A DNA stretch of 64,000 nt from assembly GCA_025200525.1 (NCBI GenBank), contig CM045770.1, positions 127,697,429 to 127,761,428 on the forward strand. The letters run 5' to 3'. The notes under the pieces were generated by a model. The model made no database searches. It saw only the letters and a program-made list of their open reading frames with translations, and had not been told where the DNA came from. This DNA is from Camellia lanceoleosa. Its lineage: Eukaryota; Streptophyta; Magnoliopsida; Ericales; Theaceae. This document shows positions 33,662 through 44,664 of this stretch, one piece after another. The stretch's first letter is position 1, and the number at the start of each line of letters is the position of its first letter. Position numbers and translations under genes: made by a program.

Positions 33662-36600
33662 AGGGAAAGCTCTTCCTCTTGGCTTAAGGTTAGCATTTTT
33701 CAGAGCATTAGACATTGTTAGAGAGCTGGAGCTCTAGTTTTTAGGGTTAAGTTAGATACATATATCATATCTCTCTTTTTCTCCTGTTAAACTAGGTGTT
33801 TTGTGCCTTACTTTTGCACACTAGCACCTAGTGTTCCACCTTTCTCTTGGGACAGAGGTTCTAGAGGTTGGTTTTTGGTGATTCTTGACTGGATTTGAGC
33901 TCAAGGAGGCAACACCAACAACTCTTGTGAAGGTAGTCATCAAGGGTGAGAAACTTACACTTTTTTCCCCATTTTTGCAACTCATTTCTACCTAATTTAG
34001 AACTGTTTTTGAGCTTAGTGTTTGGCACATAAAAGTTCTGTTTTTTGACCCTCTTTATTGTATATTAAGAGTGTTTTGTGGTTTGAGGAACTTTGACCAT
34101 CTTTAGGCCTTGAAAAGGCCACCTTTTGTGCCATTTTGTGAGAGATCCGAGATTTTGGTGATAGGATCTCTTCACCACTGAAATCTTGAGGGATTTCAGT
34201 GGTGAAGAGCATGCCTTGAAGTCTCAAGAAGGAGAGGACCATCCCCTCTCCTTGATGTCCTTGAAAAGGACAAATTTTGCTTCCTTAAGGAGCTCTATGC
34301 TTGAGTGTGTGTTGAGCTTGTTTGACTTGTTTTCTATGCTTATATTACTATGATATAACATGTTTTCAAGTTGGTTTTGGTCTCCTATACATGCTTAGTA
34401 TAGTTGCCTTGTAATGCCTCTTTTATGCCTTAACATGCCTAGGTTGTGTGCCTTAGTTTCTAGCATGTTTTAAGCTTAGATTTGTGAAGCTTGTAAGCTC
34501 ATTTTGCCATGATTTAGCTCTGTCCATAGCTATTTTGGCTAATCTTGGCATGTATTTGGTAGCCTCTTTGCATTTGGCTTGTTGGCCTCAAAAGCATGAA
34601 TTTGTAGTATGACATGCTTGCTTTATTTTTGATGGTTGGAACCATCTAGCATGCCATTTCAGTCCTTCATACATGCTTGTTTGATTGCCTTAGTGGCCTT
34701 GTTAATACTTTAAGAGTATGTCTTGTACGCCCCTTTGTTTTGGCTTCAATGCATGCCTTGATTTAATGACTCTTAGATGCTATCTAAGTAGCTCTTTGGC
34801 CTTGCTTTAACATGCTAAGAACCTGTTTTAGGTTGATTATTGCATGCCATGTGTGTTTGTGCTAAGTGTGGTTTAATGCCCTATTGACTTGCTTTAAGCT
34901 TAGGCCATTTGCATATTTTGTTTGGCATCATGTTTGACATGAATTTCAGAGTTTTTGATGCATGCTATCAGTCCATGTTTGGCCTCTTAAGTGTGCATGA
35001 AAGTTGACTTTGTATGCCTAAGTCTTGAGCCTTAACACTTGCATGTGTGTGGGCATTTGGTCTCATTTTCTAGGCACTTCGGCCACTGATTTTAGGCCTA
35101 TAGGGGCTGCCTAGATCATGTCTAAGTCCATCCCCCATTGGTTTGCATGCTTGCTTGTATGCCTTGCACAAGTGCATCACATTGTTCATTTGACATGATA
35201 GATAACATGCTTAGGGTTGCATCACATTTGCATGCATGTTAAGCCTCTTGAAGTGAAGTATGATAGAGGTTTGGCACCCTTGTTTGATTGTTTGCATTTC
35301 ATGCATTTGAAATCAAATTTGCACTCTTGGTTCTTAGGGCCACCACGCATGGAAATGCGCGATTGGTGGTCCGGGAATCGAGGCACATGCCCTCTTGAGT
35401 CCATAGCATGATGAGGGATGTGCTTGGTGCATACATGCTTTGATTTGCATTGCCTTGCCTTTGGTTTCCTCTGCTTTCTCTTCTTCGTTCTGCAGGATAA
35501 AGGCCGATCGGCACTCTTTAGTGCCGGCTTCCTCTTGGCACCGATAATGAAATTGAGCCGTGGCTTCCTCCCTCACCGGTGGTTCCTGCCTCACCGGTGA
35601 TGCTCCCCAGTGCTCGAGAGGCACTCTGAAGTTTTGGGAATTTTCAGAGAAGGAGAGCAGAGAACAGAGGCACACTTGCATTCAGAAGCAGTCCCGAAGT
35701 AGCTGCACATCGGCCCTCCTTTCGAGGCATTTATCGCTTAAATAGATTAATTAGTTTATTTATTTAATTTAATTGATTTGTAATATTTAATTAGCTAGAA
35801 TAGTTAATTATTTATTCGGTTCTGTATTATTCTTTCGGTCCCTCCGAGCGAGGGTGCAAATGTAATAAGTGTGCGTGGGTGGGTGCATGTCTTCCAACCT
35901 CCATTTCTTTCTAACCCTTTTATTTACCTGCTTATGGTAGATTAGGGCACGCTTATTTTAGCATACCTTATGCAATGCATGTGTGCATTCATGCATTTGT
36001 TTACATGCATTCGGGCTCGGCACATCATGCAAACTGCATCGTACTTTCAATTCCAAATTGAATACGTGATAGTTGTTGCATCTCATGTGCCATGCTTAGG
36101 GTTAGCCGAGCCTGCTCTAGATTACATTTATGCCTGCGTCACATTAGCCACTTAACATGAACTAGGTCATGCATGTTTGCTAACCGGGTTATTGTTTTTG
36201 GCACGGAGTACGATGTAAGTTTTTATGGCTTTAGCATATCGCATGCGTGTGAATGTTTACCATAACAGTATGCTTGCCATGCGGCTAAGTGCTTACATGA
36301 TAAACTGTTTGAATGCCTGTGGGTGGTGGTTGGATTGCTTGAGTTGGAATAACTCGTTGAAATCCGAATTTTAGCCTACTTACGAGTAGCAAAAACTAAC
36401 ACGTTTTTCGAGACAAAACGGATATGCAATGTTTATTTCCAAGTTAGGCGATCTAGTCTATACTTTTGTGTTGTGCGCATCACATAGTAATTCTAGGTTA
36501 ATAACCGGAATAAGAACGCATAGAGTTTTCAAAATTGAATATCACGGTTAGTAGAGGCCGGTCTTCGGACCAGGCGAAAGGGGGTGCTCATAGCTGACCT

Positions 36601-36884
36601 TCCCCGATCGTACCCAAGCTCCCGAGCCAAGACCACTTTGGTGATGACGGACATGTGGCCTTCGGCACCGAGTCAGGGTTTCCTAGATTTCCCATTTTAA
36701 AAAATATTTAGGTGGCGACTCTGTAATCTGGCAAAGCAGTCCATGTTTGGCACTACTTTTCAAAAAATCTGTTTTCTCAAACGATTTGCCGGATTCGGAC
36801 TCTTTGGTTCAGATTTAGAACCGCGACACAAAAAAGGAGTCCGAACTGTAGCATCGAGGTCCCCCGCGGACGTGCTACACTATG

Positions 36885-38100
36885 ATGTGAGAAGGGTGGG
36901 ACAACTGCTGGTTGTGGTGGTCTTGTCTTCACGATGGCTGCCGCCTTGTGGTGGTCTCTTCTCTAGTTTGTGTCTGTTGTATTGTTGAGTGATGAAGTGT
37001 TATGTTGGAGTACGAGTTTAAGTGTTGGAGAATAAGAAAAGTTGGAGCCAAAAACGTGGGTCACACTTGAAACCTAAAAAAAAAAATTATGTATAAAAAG
37101 CTTTTAGAAATCTATTTTATAAAACGGTTTTCAAAAAATCATTTTTTGTATAAAAAATATTTTTGCTAAAAAAAAAACTATTTATGTTGATTTTTTTTTT
37201 TTAAAAAAAAAATGTGTAAGGTAAAAAACGGCTTTTGAAAAATCATTTTCTAAAAACCGATTTTAGAAAAGCCAGTTTACCCTATAATGGGGAAAAAAGA
37301 GAAAAGTCCACCCTAGAGTGGGAATAAAGTTTTGGCAGTGCCTCTGTTAAGGAAATTGGTCCCTCCACGAATATCTTCTCCATTCCACAATGATGGAGCT
37401 CTTCCCCATAGAACAATTACCACCTCCAATTCCAACCATCTCCAAAAAAGAGACCTCATTGTGTACACATTTCATTAAACACCTGGTATGTGTTGAACAA
37501 TTAAGCTATATTAGTACATAACCGAAAGTGAAGCTTTGATCCAACCTAATACCAGGAACTTCTTTCTTTGACACAAACATTAAATATCATTCAATAAAGG
37601 TGGGTTTTACAAAGGGATGTGGAGGGTGGTGGGTTGGTGAAAAAATAGAGGCATTAGTGCTTTTTAGAGAAGAGATAAGGAAGAATAGATGGATAGAGAA
37701 ATAGGGGCATCAACAGTGACACTAATGCTATGATATGGTTATGGTGATTAGGAACAATAGGAAAGAAGTTTGGTGGATGTATGGGTCAGTAGGTTTGTTG
37801 GCTATGGTAGATGAGAGAGAGAGCAATCCGACGAACCAGAGATCTCCAACTGCAAAACCAGAGGCTCTCTTCACTCAATCTTTCGTCGAGATCAGAGGGA
37901 GGGAGAGAGAGAGAGAGAAGAAGAAGAAGCATCGTCGGTATAGAGAAAACGAAACAGGAGCAGAATCAGCCATAGCCTTCTGCTGGAGCTCTCTTACGCT
38001 ATAGAGTGAACCAGAGTTTGGGTAAAGAGCTCTTTCTCTTCTACATCTCTCAAGTTCACAGCTGTGAGAGCTATTGTTTGCTGGTCTTAAGTCGTCCTCC
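36885..38100. other. Low-complexity stretch without a recognisable gene
   Basis: A/T homopolymer-rich (37080-37260), then GA-rich leader-like sequence at 37810-37930. Possibly the 5' leader of the following DUF4283 (LINE-like) remnant; I see no protein signature. Confidence 0.4.
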
Positions 38101-38149
38101 ACCTGTTCGAAAAAATGCCTCAGTGAAACCGCTACAACTGATATGTCAG

Positions 38150-39430
38150 AAGATGATTAAGGAGAAAGAGAGAGAGGAAAAGAGGGACAAAGAGAAGGAC
38201 AGAGAGGGTAGCAAGCTATCATTGAAGAAGGGCAAACTAGCTAAGAGCAAATTAGCCAAGAGTAAATCAAAGAGCAAAGTGGCCAAGTGCAAATCAACCA
38301 AGGTATCCTTGAAGGAGATTGATGATCAGGTGGATGCTCAACTATCCATTCATGAGATGCCTATTGTACTCCCCTGCTAGTCTACACACATTCGAGGACC
38401 CCCAAAATCTCTCTTGTCTGGAGATTTTGTGGGGCCATGGCAAGGGCCCTCAAATGAAAACAAAAGGAGCCCTCAAATGAAAACAAAAGGGGATTAAGGG
38501 ATGCAGAATTTGAGGATAGCTCAATCGAGTGTGATTGTGTCGATCTATGTTTATGTGAAAATCTTAGTACACCACGGTTGCGATTGAATGTGGAAATGCA
38601 AGCCTTAACTGAGCAATCATCAAAGCAGCGTCAAACACCTAATGCATGGAACACACCAAATAGAGTGCTAACTACTCTTGAGCAGTGGCCAAAATTAGCC
38701 ATCGTGTCCCCACTGGTGGCAAATGAAATGATAATGTCAAATAAAGTTGACTCACTCAGTGCTGATCAAAGGAGAGAAGCAATGGGCACCAAGCAACGGA
38801 AGAGTGTTGAAAATGTGCGAGCTTGTAGCAATGAGGATTTGGTTGAACTACATATGGAAGACACACAATCTGGCAAGGGTGAATGTCTTGATGGTGATAC
38901 ACCTACTATATCAGTTAAGCCTCTACAAGCCTGGAGCACTTTAGTTAAAGAAGAGATTAACAAGTTGTCAAAATTGAAGTATAAAATAGGTGTCCATAAG
39001 ATTGAGAACCTAGTAGATGGCATGTACAATGTCCCTGTTGAGATCTTAAAAAAAGGTTTTTCCCATTAGGAAAATGCCTTGGTTGGATACTTCATTGATA
39101 AAAGATTCTCTTTCCATTATGTGAAAACTTGGGCACAGAAACTTTGGAAAATTTGCTTGAGGATGCTGTCTCCATTGATAATGGCTTTTTTTATTTTGAA
39201 GTAAAAAGTGAAGAGGCTATGGACAAAATTTTGGAAGATGGCCCATATTAAATTGGGGCTAGATTGATTGTTGTTAAAAAATGGCAACCTGGACTAAAAC
39301 TTACAAAGTGTGAATTTTCGAGTGTGCTGTTGTGGGTGAAGTTGTTTAATGTTCTTTTTGGAGTTTTGGACTGAAGAGGGTTTGGGTTACATTGCTAGCA
39401 TCATGGGAATTCCTCTTTATTTGGATGAGC
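38150..39430 (+). pseudogene. DUF4283 / LINE ORF1-type protein remnant
   Basis: A Lys-rich N-terminal frame (38150-38380, 'KSKLAKSKSKSKVAK') is followed by an open stretch 38578-39066 ending '..VPVEILKKGFSH'. Past an in-frame TAG the homology continues: 'GYFIDKRFSFHYVKTWAQKL' and, after a shift, 'VSIDNGFFYFEVKSEEAMDK', 'ILEDGPY', 'RLIVVKKWQPGL', then 'FWTEEGLGYIASIMGIPLYL'. This is the DUF4283 pattern found in ORF1 of plant L1-type LINEs and in related zinc-knuckle proteins. The family is thought to bind nucleic acid. No reverse transcriptase or zinc knuckle follows before the sequence degenerates near 39430. A 25-bp direct duplication ('ccctcaaatgaaaacaaaag') lies at 38448-38490. Confidence 0.72.
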
Positions 39431-40800
39431 CTACTTTCAAGAACTTTAAAAAGTGGGGCGTTATATTTACAGAGAATTTACCCACCAAATTCAGAACTTT
39501 AAAAAAAATAAATAAATAACACACATTTTTTTTAAAGAAAATATTCATAGAGATAGTTGTTAATTTTAATATATTAGCAAAAGAATTATCAGAGTTTAGA
39601 ATGCTACCTATTAGTAACAACAATTTATCTATCTCTATATTCGGTGCGTGTATAAATTATAGCCAACAAAAATATTAGTTAATCTCCTAATGAAAGAAGA
39701 CCCTAGTTTTATTAGAAGCATGCTTCAACTCAAATCTCATAGATATTGCACTCATCAAATGAATCATTAGATACAATGCAAATTTGTGTACTCTCAACAG
39801 ATGCAAGTGGAATTAATATAAACAAATCAAAATATCTCGCATGTAAATAGTGAAAGACAGTAGCATGAAAGAACACCATCTTTTCAAAAGAATGCTAAAT
39901 GCTGAAAAATTACACTAACACCCCTATTTCTATATCTAAATTTTACCAACTCTGGGATCAAATTGGACTTTTATTGGTTTAGTCAATTAGGGTTAGGGAG
40001 AGGTAAGATAATGGGTAAGAATCATCATCTCCTTTATGAGTGTAAGAGAACTTTCAAAATTATTATTTCTTGTTTTCAACATTCTCTTTCTTCAACAATA
40101 TGTAACAAAGTTGACTCCCTTTCATAATCTTACTTTTTTTTTTTGTCATTTTTTTTTCTTTGTTCTCTATTCTCTTCCTTATTAATTCCTCTATTCTTTT
40201 GCTCCTAAAGACGTTAGTCAGTTATCACCATGGATTTATTGAATGAAAGGTTTGGCGTGTAGGTTCGAATTGATTTATAAGGATTTTTGAGTATGTAGAA
40301 AGAAATGCTAAAGCTCGAATAATACAAAAATGACCTAAATTATTTCCCAGAATTTGGTATAATCTTTCAACTTTCATGATTTTTAGAGAGTATAAATGTA
40401 ACATGATTTCTCAACATTCAACTAAAATGAAAAATGAGACTAAATAACGAAATAGTGTGCTTCCAAGTAAATAGTTAAAAGTAAATTTAATAACCCTCCA
40501 ATAAAAGAATAGCTCTAAACTCACAAGGGTTAAAAAGTCTTCACATTAGTCATCAAGATGTTCATGTTTAAGTCCAAAAATTAATCAAAGAATATTTTTG
40601 TGACTACGTGCATGCGCAGATCAATCTGAGATGAGACAGAAAATTATTTTTAATCAAAAGATATATAATAAACTAAGATGTAATTAAATTACTAAGGCAA
40701 CAAAATTAACAATTAGTTACATAAACAATTCACAATTTAACACAGCACGCACCTAACACAATTTTTTTAAAAAGTAAAATCAAAAATAAAAATAAAAGTA
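39431..40800. other. AT-rich stretch, nothing recognised
   Basis: Contains T runs near 40135 and 40149 and no coding or repeat signature that I can support. Confidence 0.5.
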
Positions 40801-40819
40801 AAAATAAACACAAACCAAA

Positions 40820-42725
40820 ACCCTTCCCCCCCAACTTAATTGATATCGTCCTCAATAGTACATACCACAAAGGATTGACAAGAACAATGAAAAGGAAGGA
40901 AAACACAAGAAATAAAAAAAATTTATATCACTGAGATGTAGGAGATAGATGCCCCCCAACTTGAAGGAAGTTATACCTACAATAAGGGTAGACAATAAAC
41001 ACAAATATACATTTTTTTTTTAAATAAAACAATTTTTTTCTTTATATATATGAAATAAATAAAAAAAGACAAAAATATAACAGCAAAATAAAAATAAAAA
41101 TTGGTCTTTTATCTTCAAATTCCAAGACAGTTTAGGGCTGATCCTCCTTTAACTAACCCCTCTCGGACCAAATTTCTTTAGTCCTAGTCAATAGTTCCCT
41201 TCAAAAGTGTATGCATCTATTTTGCCTTGACACGGCACACTGACAACACACAAAATAAAATAAAATAATACAAAACAAAATAAACTAATCTATTTTACTT
41301 GAGTGCAACAATTTCACTTTTCTGCTTCTTATGATTTATGAGATATGGGTTCTCCCAGCAAAAATTATTCAACCCGTCCAAAAGTGGACAAAAGTGAGTT
41401 AAAAAGTGATCCTTTAACAAAGCAAGAGTAATATATGCAAACCTAGCATATGTATTTTTGAATAGCAAGTCATGTAAACAGACCCCAGGAACATAAATCA
41501 AAAGTTTGTTGCCAACCCACTCAACTCACTCACTATTTTCTCAGACACTAAATAAATAGGTGGAGGAGTATCCACGGAGATAGTCTCAACCCTATCTAAA
41601 AATTCATCAGAATCAATTGAATGCAAAGGCTCTAACTCTTGATGCGGTACTTCCACACAAGGTGAAAAAGATGGGTTTGAGAGTGGATCATTCTCAATGG
41701 AAGACAAATGTGATTCTCTGAAAGGGTTTGATAATGGCTTATCCATATCACTGTCATCAAAATCAAAACGAGCTAGAGACTCTCTTAAAGAATTTTCTAT
41801 TGAAAAATGAGAGATAGTCTCTTCTTCCTTATCGAGAATATTAGCTATTTGCTCTAAATATCTTACATTTTGGCAATCGATTGACACTGGATATGCAACA
41901 ACACATTGAAATCTCAGTTGCTTTGAAGAAATGTTAACACTCTGTCCTTGTTATCTGAATTTTGTTGAGGTGGGATTTGGGAGTGCAACAATTGTGTACT
42001 GAATTCCATATTTTAAAAAATTTGCAGCACTCTCTTCAAAATAGGATTTTTGTTGAGGTGGTGGAGTATAATGTTGATATTGAAAATAATCAAAAGGGGT
42101 TTCAAAGTAATCGACATGCTAACTCTCATATTTCCACAAATTATTTTCAAAATACGCCATAACCCCACTATACACAAGGTTCCAAAACACTAAATAGCTT
42201 TGACCTTTATTCCTGTCAAAAGAGCTCAAAAACTCATCCTTTATTTATTTATTTTTTATTTTTTTCTTTACAAGCTAAATCCTGCAAATTAGTATAAATA
42301 AATATACAAAAAAAAAAAAAATGGACAAACTAAATTGCAATAAAATAAAAGGGGATTTAGGACCTCTACGAAAGAAAATAAATGTATAGAATAAAAGGCA
42401 TTGTAATAAAGTAAATGTTAGTAGTCAAAGGTTAATAGTCAGTCATTTTTATTTGTCCTCAAAGTTATATGTGTAGCAGATGTAATTAATTCACAAGTGT
42501 CTAACGAAGGTAAATAGTCCATGAATTATATGTTCAGTATGGATATCTGCTTTTTGTGTCACGGTATCAAAATTGTCTTTTTTTCTTATTTTTTTTTAAA
42601 ATTTATATTTCTCCTGCAGAAAAAAAAATTAAATTCAAATTTTTTTATTTTGTTTTATAAATAAATATCTAAATTAAATAATTATATTTTTAGTCTTCGA
42701 TAACGGCACTAAAAATAAATGTTGT
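40820..42725 (-). mobile_element. Remnant of an unclassified LTR element (internal region)
   Basis: At 42700-42717 the minus strand reads TAGTGCCGTTATCGAAGA, a decayed match to the tRNA-Asp-type primer site used by Athila-like elements (12 of 18 positions by eye). The bases to its right (42720-42840) look like an LTR 3' end. Two minus-strand frames (41887-41498, 129 codons, and 41501-41295) carry unrecognised acidic and hydrophobic proteins. Near 40830 and 40958 the minus strand reads AAGTTGGGGGG, a motif often found after Gypsy coding regions. No reverse transcriptase is visible. Confidence 0.4.
41498..41887 (-). CDS. Unrecognised acidic reading frame in LTR-element remnant
   Basis: 129 codons, Ser/Asp/Glu-rich, starting 'MSIDCQNVRYLEQIANILDK'. 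Followed in a shifted frame by a hydrophobic 68-codon stretch ('HDLLFKNTYARFAYITLALL'). I know no matching domain. The position between a primer-site-like sequence and a G-run suggests a retroelement protein, but this is inference. Confidence 0.3.
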   Translation of the reverse strand: MSIDCQNVRYLEQIANILDKEEETISHFSIENSLRESLARFDFDDSDMDKPLSNPFRESHLSSIENDPLSNPSFSPCVEVPHQELEPLHSIDSDEFLDRVETISVDTPPPIYLVSEKIVSELSGLATNF

Positions 42726-43354
42726 TTGCGTACCAAAATATTTTATTTAAAACCAAGTAATAACTACTACTCCAGAGTATAGCGGTTAAGACCAGGTGTC
42801 GATCTTCAGGAACTAATTGAGTTGTGTAGATTCAAAAATGATAATTAAAGTAATTTAAGAATATTGGTTTTGAAAATAATAAAACTAAAATTAATGAAAA
42901 CATGAAATAAGAAATATCTCAGGGTTTTGACCACTACTAACCTTATAATCAAGGGTTATTATATTAGTTTTTAGAAAATCATTAATTTGGATAATATGAT
43001 GTAAGTTGATCAGAAATACATCGTCTAGAGGATTTGTATATTAAAATCCAAAAATCACGAATCATCTTCAATTAGTACAGATTGTCACAATTAAACTACA
43101 CTAAACTACAGTTGATGCACTACTTATCTTACTAGGTATGGCTTGTATAACAATTTTAATACACAGCAGTGAAAACAATTGTATAACGTGATTTGAATAA
43201 AACATTTATTATATAAAAAGATCTAAAAATTATACAATTTATTCAAATAAAATCAAAACTAAAAGGGTTTTTTTTTTTAAGGTCCCTCGTATTAAGATTT
43301 TATAGCATAAAAGACGTCTAATATTTTCATAATGTCTAACGTCCCTCAAGTTGA
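42726..43354. other. LTR-like AT-rich stretch, unassigned
   Basis: Begins with 'gtttgcgtaccaaaat' and includes 'ggtgtcgatcttcaggaact' (42798-42817), a phrase I associate with LTR 3' ends. No second copy was found in the window to prove an LTR. Confidence 0.35.
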
Positions 43355-43520
43355 TCTAGAGAAAATTAGTCCAGAGAAAATTAGTCCAGAGAAAATTGGT
43401 CCAGAGAAAATTAGTCCAGAGAAATTGATCCAGAGAAAATTGGTCTAGAGAAAATTAGTCCAGAGAAAATTCACGTCACAGAGAAAATTGGTCCAGAGAA
43501 ATTTTGAAAATTTCTCCAAA
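43355..43520. repeat. Tandem CCAGAGAAAATT(A/G)GT array
   Basis: About nine head-to-tail copies of an 18-19-bp unit 'gtccagagaaaattagt', with variants. A tenth, isolated copy is near 43570. Confidence 0.92.
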
Positions 43521-44114
43521 CAACAATGTAGCAACCCTTTCTTCAAGCAACCTTTGTTCTTGCTGGAAATCCAGAGAAAGTTGGAAAAGAAGAGGTTGCA
43601 CTCGTTGGGGGAAGAGACGGTGGAGGAGTGGTTGATGGAGGACAGAAAGTGCATACAACATCGAGTTGATTACCCAAAAAAAAAAAAAGAAGCAATAACA
43701 TCAGTGGATTTTGCAGACTAAGAAGCACAACCATTGGAGGAATGAAATTAAACATACACACATGGGTACAGATATATGTGAGTGTGAAATCTATGAAAAT
43801 ATACATAATATATATAAAATCATTGCGTGTGTATATATAATTTGCAGGAAACTAATCAAGCACTCACTATGCATTGTAAAATTGGGGGAAAAAAAAAAAA
43901 AAGGGAATGGGTAACATGAATAAGAATGATAAGATGGCTAAAGAAATGGGTCAGCCAATAACTTCCTAGATTATTCAAAACTCATCCAGCTCCGTAATCA
44001 AACCTAACAATCAGAGAGACAGAGAGAGAATATGTATAAGCAGTTCAATTTTGACAGTTGGAAGCAAAGCAACCCATCATCAGTTGGAAGCAAAGAAATT
44101 CTGGACTTCCAAAG

Positions 44115-44405
44115 AATTTCTCTGGGTTCAACCCAGAGAAAATTCAAATTTCTCTGGTCCAGAATTTCTCTGGAACTATAAAACTTTGATTTGATCAATT
44201 TGTCTTTGGTTCTGCTGCTGCTGATTCAATCACAATTTCCTGCACAAACAAATTAATAGTTCTTCTATGAGTTTGTGATAGATTTTCTTTAAACTTAATG
44301 CTATAAATTTCTCTGGGTTGAACCCAGAGAAAATTCAAATTTCTCTAGTCTAGAATTTCTCTGGATAGAAATTTTTTCCAGAGAAAATGAATGAAGAATT
44401 TCTCT
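44115..44405. repeat. Inverted CCAGAGAAATT repeats with two 30-bp near-perfect palindromes
   Basis: The unit of the neighbouring array recurs here mostly inverted (AATTTCTCTGG). Two palindromes, 44115-44144 and 44306-44335, each consist of AATTTCTCTGGGTT, one central base (C or G) and its near-complement. The 60 bp beginning with each palindrome are repeated almost exactly 191 bp apart. Further single copies follow up to 44562. Confidence 0.9.
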
Positions 44406-44534
44406 GGATCACTTTAAGCCTTCCTCTACTGCTGCCTTTTCCTCAAGCTTCTTTTTCCAATATTTTTCAAGTAGGGGTCCAAATATTGCTTTTCCAGAAA
44501 CAACTCCAATTCTACGAAACCCAAAAAATCAACA

Positions 44535-44592
44535 GATGTTATATTCAACACTCAGAGAAATTTTGAACCTGAAGATGTTATATTCAACACTG
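44535..44592. repeat. Short direct repeat of 'agatgttatattcaacact'
   Basis: Two copies about 38 bp apart, with a CAGAGAAATTTT copy between them. Confidence 0.8.
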
Positions 44593-44593
44593 G

Positions 44594-44664
44594 ATATATA
44601 TATATATGTGCTGACATTGTATATATATATGTATGTATCATAGATATATATATATATATATATA
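44594..44664. repeat. TA microsatellite
   Basis: Interrupted (TA)n tract. Confidence 0.95.

Larger units (their letters stand above)
33195..36879 (+). mobile_element. Solo Tat-type LTR 'B' (3685 bp)
   Basis: It begins TGTAGACACCCCATTTTTGA and ends GACGTGCTACA. It is flanked by a perfect 5-bp duplication CTATG (33190-33194 and 36880-36884). No primer site, internal region or second LTR is present, so it is a solo LTR left by recombination. It includes a TATA box at 33656, GC-rich cassettes at 33415-33540 and 35500-35610, and the 3' block 'ggtggcgactctgtaatctg' near 36711-36730. The 172-codon frame over its left edge is a chance frame. Confidence 0.92.

Noticed and set aside
36711..36730. 'ggtggcgactctg' inside LTRs as a primer-binding site
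   Set aside because: The motif resembles the Tat primer site but lies inside the LTR in every copy, upstream of the shared LTR end; the real sites follow the LTR ends of F and G.
43355..43520. CRISPR-like array
   Set aside because: Units are contiguous with no unique spacers, and the sequence is plainly plant nuclear.
44115..44335. Possible microRNA hairpins
   Set aside because: The palindromes have almost no loop and are part of a repeat field, unlike plant microRNA precursors.
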